Below, piece after piece: positions 10,521-23,100 of a DNA stretch of 64,000 nt. The translations under genes and the position numbers were made by a program. Position 1 is the stretch's first letter; each line of letters begins with the position of its first letter. The notes below the pieces were generated by a model. That model was not told the origin of the DNA. It did not search any database and worked only from the letters and a program-made list of their open reading frames with translations. The DNA lies in contig VWPU01006279.1 of assembly GCA_013398955.1 (NCBI GenBank), positions 57,501-121,500 of the forward strand, given 5' to 3'. This DNA is from Callaeas wilsoni. Its lineage: Eukaryota > Chordata > Aves > Passeriformes > Callaeidae.

Positions 10521-13500
10521 AATTGACAGGACTAAACTGTCATTGGGCTTTCACTGTTTTGTGTGCTGAAGAAGGAACTCCAAATTACTACTTGTTTTGT
10601 GTTTTAGAGAGACTAGAATCCCACAAATCTGATCTTACTTCAGTACTGTAGAGTTGGAATAGATTGTTTCTCCAAGTACTTCGAAAATCCTTAAATTTGG
10701 GCCTTTAGTTTTCTGTCATTTCAGATAACGAGATTTTTCCTTTAATTGCTTTTTATTTACTGAGTGTAGCTTCGTCTTGTTCCTGCACATACAGCTAACA
10801 GTTGTTTTCTTGTTATAGCATTGATTTCAGTGCATTTAATTGCTAGAAATAAGAACGTGCCTAAGAGCGTCCCTGGCTGGACCCAGGGTTGGGCACGACG
10901 CTCCTGTCTGTTCCTGTGCCACCCAGACCCTCTAGGTGTAGGACTGAGCTCAGTGCTTCTCCACCCGCGCTGCCCTAATACAGAGCCAAACCAAAGCTGC
11001 CTCTGTGGTGGGCACATGGTTTTCTGTGTGGGTGCATGATCTGACTTTACACTTTTAGCAGGCTTTCAGAGGTGGAAGATTGTGTTTTTGCAGATTCATT
11101 GTTGGTCAGATTGTCTGACCTTTGACTGCTCATAATTATCCTCAGTTATGTTGAGATCGAGAAACAAAAATCTCTGTAAAACTGAGAAGTTTGATGTTTT
11201 GGAGCTGAGGAGTATAGAGCTGAATGTCACATTTGGTATGGGTATACACACATTTATTGAATTTTTATTTGTACCAGAGTAATTGTTTTGTTTTAGAGGA
11301 TCAGTTGTTTGCTGGCACAAAAAAAAATTCTAGTACTTCCCAGGTTTTATATTTATTCCTTGTTGCCTACTTGTGTCACATTATGCAATTAGTTCTTCTA
11401 CAGCTGCCTTAGTGATGAGTGTAGGCCTTCTATCTTTTGTCCAATTGTAATCTTCTGTCATATGGAATCAAAACCAGGATATTGAGTCCTTTCAGACAGT
11501 TCCACTTCCTTTTCATTTAAACCCTAGTAATAGAAAGAGGTCTCAAACAGGAAGAGAAATGGTCCCCAGGATCAAGCAGATGTTCTGGGGTTCCTTACTT
11601 CATTTCCTCCTCTCAGCCCCTCATTCTCTGGCTTTCCTGGGACACTTGCAGGGAATATGGCACTGGCAGTGTATTGAGGGCCAGTAGAAACTTTCTCAGT
11701 GTGGACAGGAAATCTCCCAGTTAAAAATGACTAGGAATATGTTTGGTATTGTTGTACAGCTGATAATTGCAAATGTGTAAAGAGCAGTTTAAAAAATCTG
11801 TGTTTGCTGTTACAAAAAGAATTTTAAATCATGCAAAGGCCTTTTAATGTGGTGTTGGTCTTCTTCAGTACACTTAATTTGCTGCTGTTTCTTTGATTTC
11901 AGTCATGCTGGACTGTTGTAACAATGATCATTAAAGATGAGTATTGTTTTTTTGTTGGGCGTGAGGAAGACAGGAGACATTCACTGACTTGTTTGAATTT
12001 GCTTGCTGATTGTGTTTGAATCACATTGTAGAATCATTCAGATAGTCCAGCTTCCTGCTGAGAGCCGAGTCAGTGCTGAATTCAGAGCAGGGCTTTAGGG
12101 CTTCAGCAAGATCACCTCTAGGCAGGGTGATTGTGCAGCTTCTGTGGGCAGCCTGCTCCGGTGCCTCACTGTAAACCTTGTTTGCCTGGCGTGCAGCCAG
12201 AAACTCCTCAGTTTACAAGTTATGGCCATTCTTTGTTCTTCTGCCACTCCTCAAAAGTTCTTTATATTGCAAAAAAGGTAAGTCAGGTATTGGAACAAAG
12301 AGAGAACTTAGGATGTTTTGTTTTCTGAAAATGTGTTGTCGCTAATAAGTATGTTCGCGTAGTACTTCTGCATCCTGTATGATGTGTACACCATATTCAT
12401 TTGCAACTTGAGTGTAAAATAAAACTTTTGGCAGTAAACCTTGATAGAAACGTTCTGTGGTGTTTATGGCCTGGATTTTCTCAATTGTTACCTTTCAAAT
12501 CTGCTAAATGTTTCCTGGCAGATCACAGTTGTGCCCACCTTGGTAAAGCAGGGAAGTTGGGATCCTGAACATAACTCTGCTTCTGTTTTCTGGAGCCTGC
12601 TTTGGGGACGGGAGCTTACCACTGGGGGTGGGATGGGAAGAGAAAGAAGCCAACAGGCATCAGATCACTGCTGGTTATGGGAACACTACTTTAAACTCTC
12701 AAATGTTGGTGGAAACTTGCTTGGAGAGATTTATCAGAATTGAAATTTGAGGAGGAAAATGACTGGAGCCAGGGGCAGCTTTCAGAGCAGTAGGGTTTTT
12801 TCTGGTAAATTTTGCCCTGTATTAAATGAGAACTTGAAAATTCTGACAACAAACTTCTTGGGAGCAAATAAAGAATATGACAAATAGATTCGGTTTCAAA
12901 TCTGTCAAAATGCTCTGAGGAAATGATTTCTGTAAACCAAGAATAATTTCTCGATGTTATAAAATCATTTAACAGTTACCAGTCTGGCAGGAGGGTGGTG
13001 GTGGCGGCTCTGTGTCATTGTTGTAGTAGAGCTTTTACAAGGCCTGTGTTCAAAAGTTAGAAAAAAATAAAAGGAGCAGCAGATGATTCAGAACTTTTAC
13101 TCCTGTGGGTGAATATTTGGTAAGGTAATTTCATTTTGCAGGATTCAGTATTTTATCAATAATAAATTTTGTTCCTTATTCTGGAACAAATCCTTATTTT
13201 AGATTGTGATTTCTGCATAATGTGATGTGTTAGGAGTAAAATTCTTCCTGCCATACTTTTCCTTACTGGAAAAGAGTTTTCCAGAAGTGTAGGAAGTGTC
13301 GTTGCACTGATTTCAACCTCCAAAGAAGGATGTGTTGCTTGAGTCTGGTGTGAGCAGTTAAAATGCTGCTGCCTATGGGTGGAAGGCAGAAGCACTGCTA
13401 GACACACGTAAGACAACTTTCTGAGGATTACCTTAAAAACTTTTATTGAGTTGGCAAGGAAGAAAGGGATCCTAAGGTGGTGTTACTGTGGACAGTGTTT

Positions 13501-13794
13501 TTAATGTTGTGGCCTCTGAGACAGGCTTCGGAAACATGGGAGCCTCCAGCTGCAATATGCACTAGGCTGAATTCAAAGGAAAGGCTCCTTGTCCTTTCTC
13601 CTTTAGCTGGAGGTCTGTACTGCACGTTTGGGGCTGAAACACAGCCTGGCTGAACAATATTCCCTCGAGTGGGAGGGTTTTCGTAGGTAGTTTGCATGGA
13701 ACATCCAATAATAGTAATAATTTGAAGAACTTTGTACAGTGTGCCGGTTTGGACACAAATCCAGGAGGAAACAACCCGAGAAGGGCGTCTCACA
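10521..13794. other. Intergenic DNA, no gene seen
   Basis: Mixed-composition sequence. A short GC-richer island at about 10855-10990 yields a pair of overlapping ORFs on opposite strands, which is typical of chance in GC-rich DNA. An AATAAA occurs near 12418. No family-level similarity is recognised. Confidence 0.45.
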
Positions 13795-13813
13795 CTCTCT
13801 CTCTCTCTCTCTC
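13795..13813 (+). repeat. (CT)n microsatellite, truncated by assembly gap
   Basis: Nineteen bases of alternating C and T run straight into the run of N at 13814. The true length of the array is hidden in the gap. Confidence 0.9.
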
Positions 13814-14174
13814 NNNNNNNNNNNNNNNNNNNNNNNNNNNNNNNNNNNNNNNNNNNNNNNNNNNNNNNNNNNNNNNNNNNNNNNNNNNNNNNNNNNNNNN
13901 NNNNNNNNNNNNNNNNNNNNNNNNNNNNNNNNNNNNNNNNNNNNNNNNNNNNNNNNNNNNNNNNNNNNNNNNNNNNNNNNNNNNNNNNNNNNNNNNNNNN
14001 NNNNNNNNNNNNNNNNNNNNNNNNNNNNNNNNNNNNNNNNNNNNNNNNNNNNNNNNNNNNNNNNNNNNNNNNNNNNNNNNNNNNNNNNNNNNNNNNNNNN
14101 NNNNNNNNNNNNNNNNNNNNNNNNNNNNNNNNNNNNNNNNNNNNNNNNNNNNNNNNNNNNNNNNNNNNNNNNNN
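13814..14174. other. Assembly gap (361 N)
   Basis: Unbroken N from 13814 to 14174. The left edge is a (CT)n run, so the gap probably reflects a simple-sequence array that failed to assemble. Any ORF spanning it is an artefact of reading N codons as open. Confidence 0.99.
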
Positions 14175-14363
14175 CCAAAAACAGTCCAAAAAGGAAAAGA
14201 AGCCGCTGAGGCAGATCACAGTCCCTTCTCCGTTGAAATTTGAAGAGACTAGAGAGCTAAAGTCTTTTAACTAATTAAATGTTGTCAGAATTGGGAGAGA
14301 AAAGAATGTAAAACATTCTAGATGCAAGGTCAAGCTAGCCGCTTTGAAGAGTTCTCTTGGCTT

Positions 14364-14460
14364 CTCTCTCCCCCCTTTGCAATTTAAAGGTACACTAGAA
14401 ATGAAGCAGGCGATGGGGAATACAGTATGGTCACAGAATCACCCCAAGACATACAGTTAT
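14364..14460 (+). repeat. 97-bp dispersed repeat, copy 1
   Basis: This segment aligns without gaps to 62464-62560, with 92 of 97 identical bases (differences at 14403, 14411, 14432, 14434 and 14458). Similarity stops abruptly at both ends. One frame of this copy reads GTLEMKQAMGNTVW and then QNHPKTYS, which could be an eroded fragment of a mobile-element protein, but I do not recognise the family. It lies 190 bases to the right of the assembly gap, so part of a longer element may be missing there. Confidence 0.85.
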
Positions 14461-17400
14461 CCCATTTCCGTAATTCAGTTGTTCCACTCTATAGCTTACC
14501 TGGATACAGAGATGACTTCAACTGCTCCATCCTTGTATCATAGAAACAGGATTCCTCAAAAAGGGTTCCCCTCTTTTGCGGTTGTATTTTCCTGGGGTGT
14601 GGTTTTCTTGGTGGTGGTTGTTATTTTTTGGTGGTTTTTGTCTGTTTGTCAAACACTTCTCACTTTAAAACAATAATAAAAATTTCTCCATTAATGTGAA
14701 GTTTATATACATTTACACACACGTAGGCAAGGCTCACAAAGCACTGCATTCTTCTTCATAGCAAACCTTTGTAAGTGGATCTGTAGTCACACAGATGCTG
14801 TTGGCTGCCCTTGGCTGTCACATTGCACCATTGTGAATGTGAACATGTTTTCTTTGTTCAAATCTAAGGACTGATCCTGGGAACATAAAATGCAAGGTGT
14901 AAACCTTTAACAAAAAATTCCTCATACTTCAAAATGAGGCAATTACTTGGCTTTTCCAGAACCTCGTGTCCTGTGTGTGGGTACCTGTGGTAAGCGTGGC
15001 CGGGAGCGAGGCTGGCGCTGGCTCCAGCATCATTAACTGGGAGCCTGCTGACACTGGCCATTGATCCAGCAGCCAGCACGGGGCCTCTGGGCTGCTGAGT
15101 TTCCTGCCCCAGCTCCTGCTTCTCCCTGGGGATAACCAATTGGAAGGAATGACCCACTTGCCTGGAGCTTTTAGAAGCAGTGGGCAGTTCACTGTGAATT
15201 GTCAGCTCGAGCAAAAGGGCAAAGGATCGTGTGGGTGACCCTGCTCTGTTATTGGTGTTCTGTTGCTGTAACACTGGGCCATCCCTCACAATGTCACAAA
15301 TCCCAAAAAGACCTTGTGAAACTCCACCAACGCAGTAACTGGAAAGCTGTCATCTTTATAGTGGTAATGATACAAAAGGGTGTTAATGGTTTTGAGCTAA
15401 AATGCTTTTGAAAAAAAGTTCTGCCTGTTTAGTCAGTGTTTATGATGTTACGCAATCTATTTATAAAACTATATTTTATCAGAGAATTGCTTTATTTTTT
15501 GTTTTCTGAGAGTGTGCATGTTGATGACAATGGTCCCAAATGGATAGAAACAGATGGATGTTCAGGTAATATCTATGAAATGGAACCTATTGCTTCTCAT
15601 AGGTACCTAATTCTTCCCATTTATTGTTGCCTTCAGTCCCGGATGTTTTCTTTAAACAGCACTGATAGGTCTAAAAACTGCCACAGGTTTTATAAAGGCA
15701 ACTTACACATACACTGTGTATTCTAACACAGTGTGGTATGAGAACCTTGTGCATGTTTTGCAATTAATGATTTCTATTTCTTTTTCTGTAAGAAAGTTAA
15801 ATTAGACACGGTATGTTTTCTTTTTTTTGGCATAGGAGTAGTATCCAAGTGCCACTGTAACAATCAGAATCCCATTGTAACTAAGTGGTGTGTCTGTGTG
15901 AGAATATTTTCTGTACTGCGCACAGGTGCATCTGCAGTGTGTTGCCTTACAGGTTGATTTGGAATACTGGCAGCCATTTGCGTGCAGCAAAGCATCTTCC
16001 AAATGTATAACTTCTTGCTTTATGGGGCTCTTGTTGGTATTTGGCCCTTTTATTTCCTCATGATATTTAATTTCTGGCTTTGCATAGGACCATCAAGCTA
16101 CTGCTAAAAGAACTGTAGATCATAATTGTTATTTATTTCACAGTAATTGAGCATAAAATTTTGTGCTTAAAATGCAGTCCTAAAACATGACTTCCTTTTA
16201 AATCAGACACTCTGCAGTTCTCTCATAAACTTTAAAATATGGTCAGCATTACATCTTTACAAACTTCATAATTTTATGTAATGAAAACTTGCAATAGAAA
16301 TTCTGTTTGAGTGCATGAAGTGCTTCAGAGTTTAAATTGCAAGAAATCAATTGTGTTCTTCAGACCTCTCAATAATTGTTTTTATATTCATTCTTTAAGG
16401 TCCTAGCCAAGTTGAAATGCAGTATTTCATTCCTGACATTTAATCCATTAAAATGTCCTTGGAGATGTATTATTCCCTTAAAATAATTTACGTGTACTCT
16501 ACAATGGACATAGACTGCTGGAGGTATTTCAGAATAATTTTTGCTCTGCTCAGAACATAAATAGGAAACATATACATGCCTCATTTGAAATTAGTTATAT
16601 AATTGTCATATGAAAACCATGTCATCATAGTGTCAGGACTACTTTTTGTTGATGTATTTGTTGAAGTATCAAACTCTTAAGAGATCATGATTGCATGAAT
16701 TAATATTGTACCTTTGGCTGTTCTGGCTTGTGTGCCATTTTGTTCAGTTTGCAGATGAATAGAAGTGGTACTTCTGAGTTCAGTCTGCCTAGAGCTATGA
16801 AGATCCAGTCGATCTGTCCATCTGCACTGTCAGTGTGACAATTTCCTACAAGACACTGACCCGTGAAGGAGAGGGAGGCCGTTTCGGGGGGAGGCTGTGG
16901 GATGAGCCCTCCCTCCGGCAGCTGAGCTTGTGCAGCCTCTGCCCCAGCTCTGCGTGGCACAGGGTGTGTTACAAGCAAAGTGCAGTGATTTGTGTGACGT
17001 TAGGAATACCTGTTCCATTGAACTCCGTGGATGCCCATCTTTGACCACCATAAAGGGACTTGATTATTCATGTGTACTGAGCATTTATTATGTGGATGTG
17101 GGTGTTGTAGATGCTTTTAAACTGGGTATCCAAAGAAATAATTTGGCTGTCATTGGAAAGCCTGATCTGCTGCTCAGTATGTGCTCATGGCACACTTTTA
17201 CCCTAATGACTCTGTGTTGTATAGTTTGACCCTAATTATGTCTCACTTTTCTTTTCATTTTTGTGTGCAACTTGCACAGTGCAGGCTTCCATCATGTTCT
17301 GCACAGATGTTCCTGGGCAGAACGCTTCGCAGCAAATTGTCTAAGTGAGCAGGAGTCCTGGTTCCTGCTCTTTCTGGAGTGGAGCCAGTTCCTGCAGTGC

Positions 17401-19499
17401 TTCTGGCCTTATTTTAGCATTCCCAGTTTCTGTGGGATCCTGCATTTCACACCGTGCTTAGCTGGTGGTTCTGCCTTTTACCCTTAGCTTTGCTCCATCC
17501 TGTGCCTTGAGAATCTTCCTTTTCAATGCTACACCCTTTCACAGCATCTGGCTTGGTAACCTTGTACCTCTCTTACTCTCCTGTAATTTTGTGTTTGCTT
17601 TCTCACACACCTGTGCTGTGATTTGAGGGTGAGATGGCTTTGGTGATTTCTTTCCCTGTCTCCCTAGTGGGACACAAAAATCAGTTTTCATCCTGGGAAT
17701 CTGGTAACATTGCAAACTGCTTTGCCAGAGTCCCAGTCCCTCAGAAGCTGGGCTAGGAGCCTCTGAGCAGGCTTTATGTTAGCTCAGCTGAGCACAAAGG
17801 CTGATCACCAAACAATTTGCACATGGCAGCTGTCAAGAAAATTGAAAGGCCACAGTATGGAGGATTTTGAAGGGAAAATTTGCCTGAGTGAAGATCTCAA
17901 GTTGTGCTCCAGCACAGTGTGGCATTAGCTCTTAAGCAAACACTCTTGTGAAGAGTATTTGTGCAGCATTACAAGGAACAAAACAATTAACCAAAGGATA
18001 GCACCTTTCCAAATAATTGCTATAATTTGGCTAGTACTGGTAAACTTGCTGTTTTCTCTGTCTGTATTGTCTCCATTAAGACTCACTGCAGCGCAAAGCA
18101 AACAGTGATTTCTTTTTTTCCTGAGAGACGATTTTGTTGACAAATGTGGACTGTATAAAAAAGAAGGATTTTTCTGTGCTTCTATAACAAATATACTTCT
18201 CTTTGATTCAGCACTAATCTTTAAGAACAAATGAGGATCCAGGCAGAGACTTTTATTTTTTTTAATAGCACTGCCTTTTATTGTTGCTAGCAAAGATAAC
18301 TACATGTTTGGTTATTGTTCCATAATAATATTTTTATTAGAATGTGTAGTTTCTTCAGCTTTTTTTTCATCACAAGATCTGCTGCCCTTAAAGGAAAGTA
18401 TAAAGAGCAGCAGTGTTTTGCATGATCATATTTGATCTCAGATAGATGTTGTCTTCCACACAGCTACCAATACACAAATACTGAAATGCTTCTAAATCCT
18501 TGAATCTGCTTACGAGATTGATACATTACTCATGCTCACTTACTTTTGTGGATCAATACTTCGTGGTCTATTTACTAATACACAATGAATGTTTCTCTTT
18601 TTGGCTTAAAATGTGGTAGGTTAGTGGGGTTCTTTTCTTTTCCCAGTTTCTAACAAATTGCTGCTTTTGATTTTTCAGGCTTGATGGGCCACTGGCATTG
18701 GCAGGTGGTGGAATGACACAATGCAATATGATATGCCAAAGTAGTTGGGCATCACTTGTCATCTTGTAGACAAGTGAGGCAGAGGAAATAAGAGAATACA
18801 TGAGTCTCTCAAATATGCAGGCAAAAAAAGGGACGTCTTACATAGGATAGAAATCTTTTTCTCTAACTGCCTCCCTCCATCTTTTCCCCGGAGTGGTTCC
18901 GTTTCTCGTGGTATTTTATCTACACCATATTTGAGGTGTTGTAAATGAGTAAGGAAAACATTTTACCTGTAATAAATAGCTCCATGTATAATTTCACTTT
19001 TCTTTAGATTCTTTTTTTGCTTTCTGTACTGCAAATAAAAGACCATTAAAGATAGCAAAGATGTAAATAATGATCTTTAATGTTACAGCCTATGCTAAAT
19101 GCAGTATATAAGCATATACCCTGCTCTGAAGAATTGCTCGGTTCCCTGCAGTTTCATAGTGATTGCTTGGCTTTTGACCAGCTGGGATTATTAATTTTGT
19201 TTCAGGCAGAGCCGTACCTCAGTCATTTGTCCAGTTGTTCAAAAGTACAAATGCTTATGCATGGCTTTAAGGGGGAGCTGTCTATGAACATGTTTCTTGA
19301 TTTTTATCTCTATAGGGCAGTATGGTGACAAATTTCTACCTCAAATTATCTGTTTTCTCCTGAAGTTTGAGCTCTACAAAAGCTTTATGAAATCCATCGC
19401 AAGACATTGGTGCAAATAGGATGAGATGGGAGGTCAGCCTGTGTTTGTCCTTCACCTACCTGTGCAGCATGTTGTTCCCCTGTGTGTGTGCAGGGGCAC
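14461..19499. other. Intergenic DNA, no gene seen
   Basis: Contains a G/T-rich low-complexity patch at 14585-14650 and AT-rich sequence elsewhere. The overlapping minus-strand ORFs near 14864-15289 and 16700-17051 lie in slightly GC-rich DNA and show no domain. No named repeat or RNA gene is visible. Confidence 0.45.
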
Positions 19500-20150
19500 G
19501 AGTAAAGGGGCAAGTGCCAGGGTGCTCAGTGCTGCAGAGGAAGAGCCTGGTGCGGGCGGCTCCCCGGGCAGCTCCCCCGACAGCTCCCCGCAGCTCTGCC
19601 TTCTCGTCCTGGGGGTGCTCGGCTGCGCAGCTCCTCCCCTGGATGCTCCTCGGGTGCGCAGCGGAGACCCATCCCCGAGGCAGGAGCTGTTCACCTCTCC
19701 CAGGTGTCGTGGAACACACCTGCTGCAGGTAACTCGGTTTGTAGCTGCAGCCTGAGGTGCAGGTTGAGCTCCGGGGGGGAGCACAGATGAGAGGCCGTGA
19801 ACTGCCGCGCCTTTGCATAACAGAGGGCACGGGGAGGCGGCGAGCCAGGTGAGGGAGACCCGGCAGGAGCCCGGCTGGACCGGGAGGGGACAAAAACTCA
19901 GGGCTCCTTTTGTGGAGGGGGTCCCTCCCCAGCTCGGGCTGTTTCTGTGTTACTGTGCCGTGATTGAATGGCTTTATGGAACGCGACTAAGGCTCTGCCA
20001 AGGGAAACTGCGCTGGAGCCGGTGCGGAAGCCTGGTCTGGCTGTGAGTGGGGCGTGCAGGGAATCAAACGGGACCCGTCGGGTCACTGGAGCCGCCCGCC
20101 GTGAAGGGGCTCGGTCCCCGCAGGGACGGTCTGGCCTTGGGAGTGGGACT
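19500..20150. promoter_or_regulatory. Isolated CpG-island-like segment, candidate promoter
   Basis: A hand count gives about 42 CpG dinucleotides in roughly 640 bases, with GC clearly above 60%, in surroundings where CpG is scarce. By rough estimate the observed/expected ratio is about 0.65. No TATA box was noted. An octamer-like TTTGCATA lies at 19812-19819. A strong splice-donor match (CAG/GTGAGG, exon end at 19848 on the + strand) follows about 30 bases later, which would suit a non-coding first exon. Several overlapping ORFs on both strands (for example 19456-19893 on the minus strand) are expected in stop-poor GC-rich DNA and resemble no family I know. A long non-coding RNA promoter or distal regulatory element are both possible. 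Confidence 0.55.
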
Positions 20151-23100
20151 GCCAGAGAAACAGACTGGGAAGTTTCCTTAACTTAAAATTAAGAAAAACA
20201 CAGTTAGGATGTCGAGGAACAGCAGAGGCCCAGTTCAGAAGGGGAGTTTCCTTTGTGTAGAAAAGGTATAAAATTCCCAAGGAAGGTTTTGACTGTGAGC
20301 TCTTACAAAGGTTCCTCCAAAAGTTGGTATGGTAACTTTTTCTCCCGGCTGCCCTACTTTTGGATTCAGGGCCCTGCGTTTGGTGCTTGAGGTTGTTCAG
20401 CATCTATGTCTTCCAGATTGCATCTGCATTGCTAAAACTGCGGTCTGGTTCCTTCATTTTGGAACTTTCTTCTTCTGATCTAGGAACCTAGTATTTTAAA
20501 AAATCTGTCTTCAGGTGTGTCTACTTCTACAGTTGCTTTAAAATAAATTTTGGAACAAACTTAATTTGGAAGGAAAAGAATTCTACTTTCCATTTTTTTT
20601 CCTATAATGCAGTATCTGGTGTTTGACCACAGTGAAAAAGATTTCTTTCTTCTGGTATAGGTTGCTCTTTTTTTCCTTTTAATAAATGAATTTTGCAGTT
20701 CCTCACAGTTTTTCCTCCAATTTTGATGGTTCTTAATGAATCTGTAATATTTGCAAGTACTTCAACCCTATTTTAATTGCAATAGTATTTATGCAAAACT
20801 TAGTATTCATTCCAGATTTGCTGTTTATTACATGCTGTCTCATAGACTGAGGCAAAACCATTGCATTTTGGGTCACAGCAGGTTTGGATTGCATTTTTCT
20901 TATGATCACAGGCTTGTTTTATGCTTTGGAGTGGTGCTGATTTAGAGGGGGAGGCAAATGCAGTGGGCACTGCTGCTCCAGTGACTTAGGAGTCAGTAAG
21001 GCATCGTCACCAAATCACATCCTTTGCTTTTTAAAAGTAATCTTTCCCAGAAGGAGCAGGTGTTAATTCCGCATATTGAGGACGGCCATCGTGCAACAAT
21101 ATACAAACGTGTCAGAAAGAAACCCTTTTAAAGAGCTTTTTTACGTTTGTGTTTTGAGTGAGGCTTGGTTGCAAACAGCTTCTACAACACATAATGGATT
21201 TGTTGATCTTTGTGGCTAGGTGAATCTTGGTGCTGCTTGCACACTGGCAGTGGTGGAGTTCCTTTAAAGCTCATTTAATATTCCATTCCATTTGCACCAT
21301 AGCTTTAGCAGTGCTGTGAGGGAAGAAGGAATGAGGACGTGGTGGCCTCTTACTGGTTTAATTTCCTTGGCCCAGTTTTCCTGCACTGGGGACAGAGCAT
21401 CCCACACCATCACTGCCACCCTCTCCTGTTGCCAGCAGGAAGGCATCCATGCCACTGTGCCCCCTTCCAGGGGATGGGAAGCTGTTCCTTACCCCCTACA
21501 GGCCCTTGGCACTGCCAATTGGATATTCAAAGGTGGGAACCATAATTTCACAAAATACTGTGTCTTCCTCTGTGGATATTAATTTTAGATGTGTTTTGGT
21601 AGCAAGGAAGTTTTCTCTGGTTCCCATACTGGCTTTATTAGGCAGTTAAGGAGAAAAAATATCTGTATCTACCCACATTTATTCCTTAACGATGAGGAAA
21701 ATAGAGGCAACCTTTCCATATATGCATATTATCCCTGCTGAAAATTAATGCTAAAACTGCTCTCAAAAAACTATGCAAATGGAGAACTTCTAGGGTATTC
21801 TTGAAGTAAGCTGTGAGTTGAGAATTAGAAACCCCCTGGCCCAGTAAGAAATGGATTTTGTGGTCTCTTTGTACTGTTAAAATTTCTTTTGGAAAGGAAC
21901 TCCCACTGTCTAAAGTACCATAAGGTTTTACAAGTGTTCAGAAGATGAAAATGCTACCAGATGTTAAGTTCAAGGAGCAAGTTAACTACTATTGTCAGAT
22001 GGAACAGCTTTTTTGTGTTTGGCAGCTTCTCCTTACCTTGTCTCCCTCTCTGCCCCCACCCCCTCTGTTCTCTTGACCACAGCAGCAACCAGACTGCCCA
22101 TCTCTTCTGCAAGGATACTGGTGCTTCACTTACACAGCTGAAGGGAGAAATCTCTGTGTTGTACAGGGCATGTAATTAAATTGATGGTTTCTCGGATTAG
22201 CAGTCTTTTACTGAAATGGGTTATCCAACTAAACTGCTGTAGTTAAATATAGTTTACCTTCAAATGTATATTCAATAAGCAGAATAGAAGTCTCTAATAG
22301 CACAGTGAAAATGTATTAAGGGCACATGAAAAGGATTACTTATGTCCGGCACTGTCACCTTAGTGCTGTTACAATGCTGCTATTTTTACCTTAACACTTT
22401 TTTTTCATAATGTGATTCAGATACATAAAAGGTGTATGGATTTGAAGCGCATCAGAGGTCATTTCCTCCTGTGACTCACTAATCAGCTCTGGTACTTTCA
22501 TATGTACAGCAGGAACTTTCAGACAAAGGTAAGATTAGTAGCTAAGCAGACAAAGAGAAAATGGAGGAAAATAATAGTAGTGGTGAGTACATGCATCAAG
22601 AAAGTGTGGCCCAATATTTTTATGTCTTTTTTGATAGATTGCTTTGGATGCTTCTGGGCAACACTGAATGCAGCATTTTTTCATCTCTATCCCAGAAGGA
22701 TTATTCCAATGGTTCACCTTAGATTCTGCACAGAATATTACTTTGATTCTGTAATAGCTTTGGAAATGCTTTTCTTTGATGTCAAGAGCTGTATGGAACT
22801 GTTCTTTTGATTAAGACACACTTACACACTTGAAAAACCTAATAATAGATTAAAAAAAGAAAAAAATGATCATTTGTGCTTTATTAAACTAGATCTATGG
22901 GAGAGATGCAGAACATGTGTGCATCTGTATCCCCTGTCTTGATCTGTTATCTTTCTGTTGGAAACCCTCACAGTGCGTCTGTCTCTGTCTTGAATAGCCC
23001 AGGAGCCTATTTTTTTTCCTCCTCTTCATTTTATGACTTTCACCTTTCTTCTGCCAATGAATACTTGCAGACTGAACAACCTGGCTGACTGGATTATTAT

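Noticed and set aside
13443..14274. Five ORFs of 156-258 residues around 13.4-14.3 kb
   Set aside because: They are open only because the N run is read as non-stop codons; the real flanking parts are short and unrelated to known proteins.
19452..20186. Overlapping ORFs on both strands in the CpG-rich segment
   Set aside because: GC-rich DNA has few stops, the ORFs overlap on opposite strands, and none shows a domain. The segment is better read as a CpG island.
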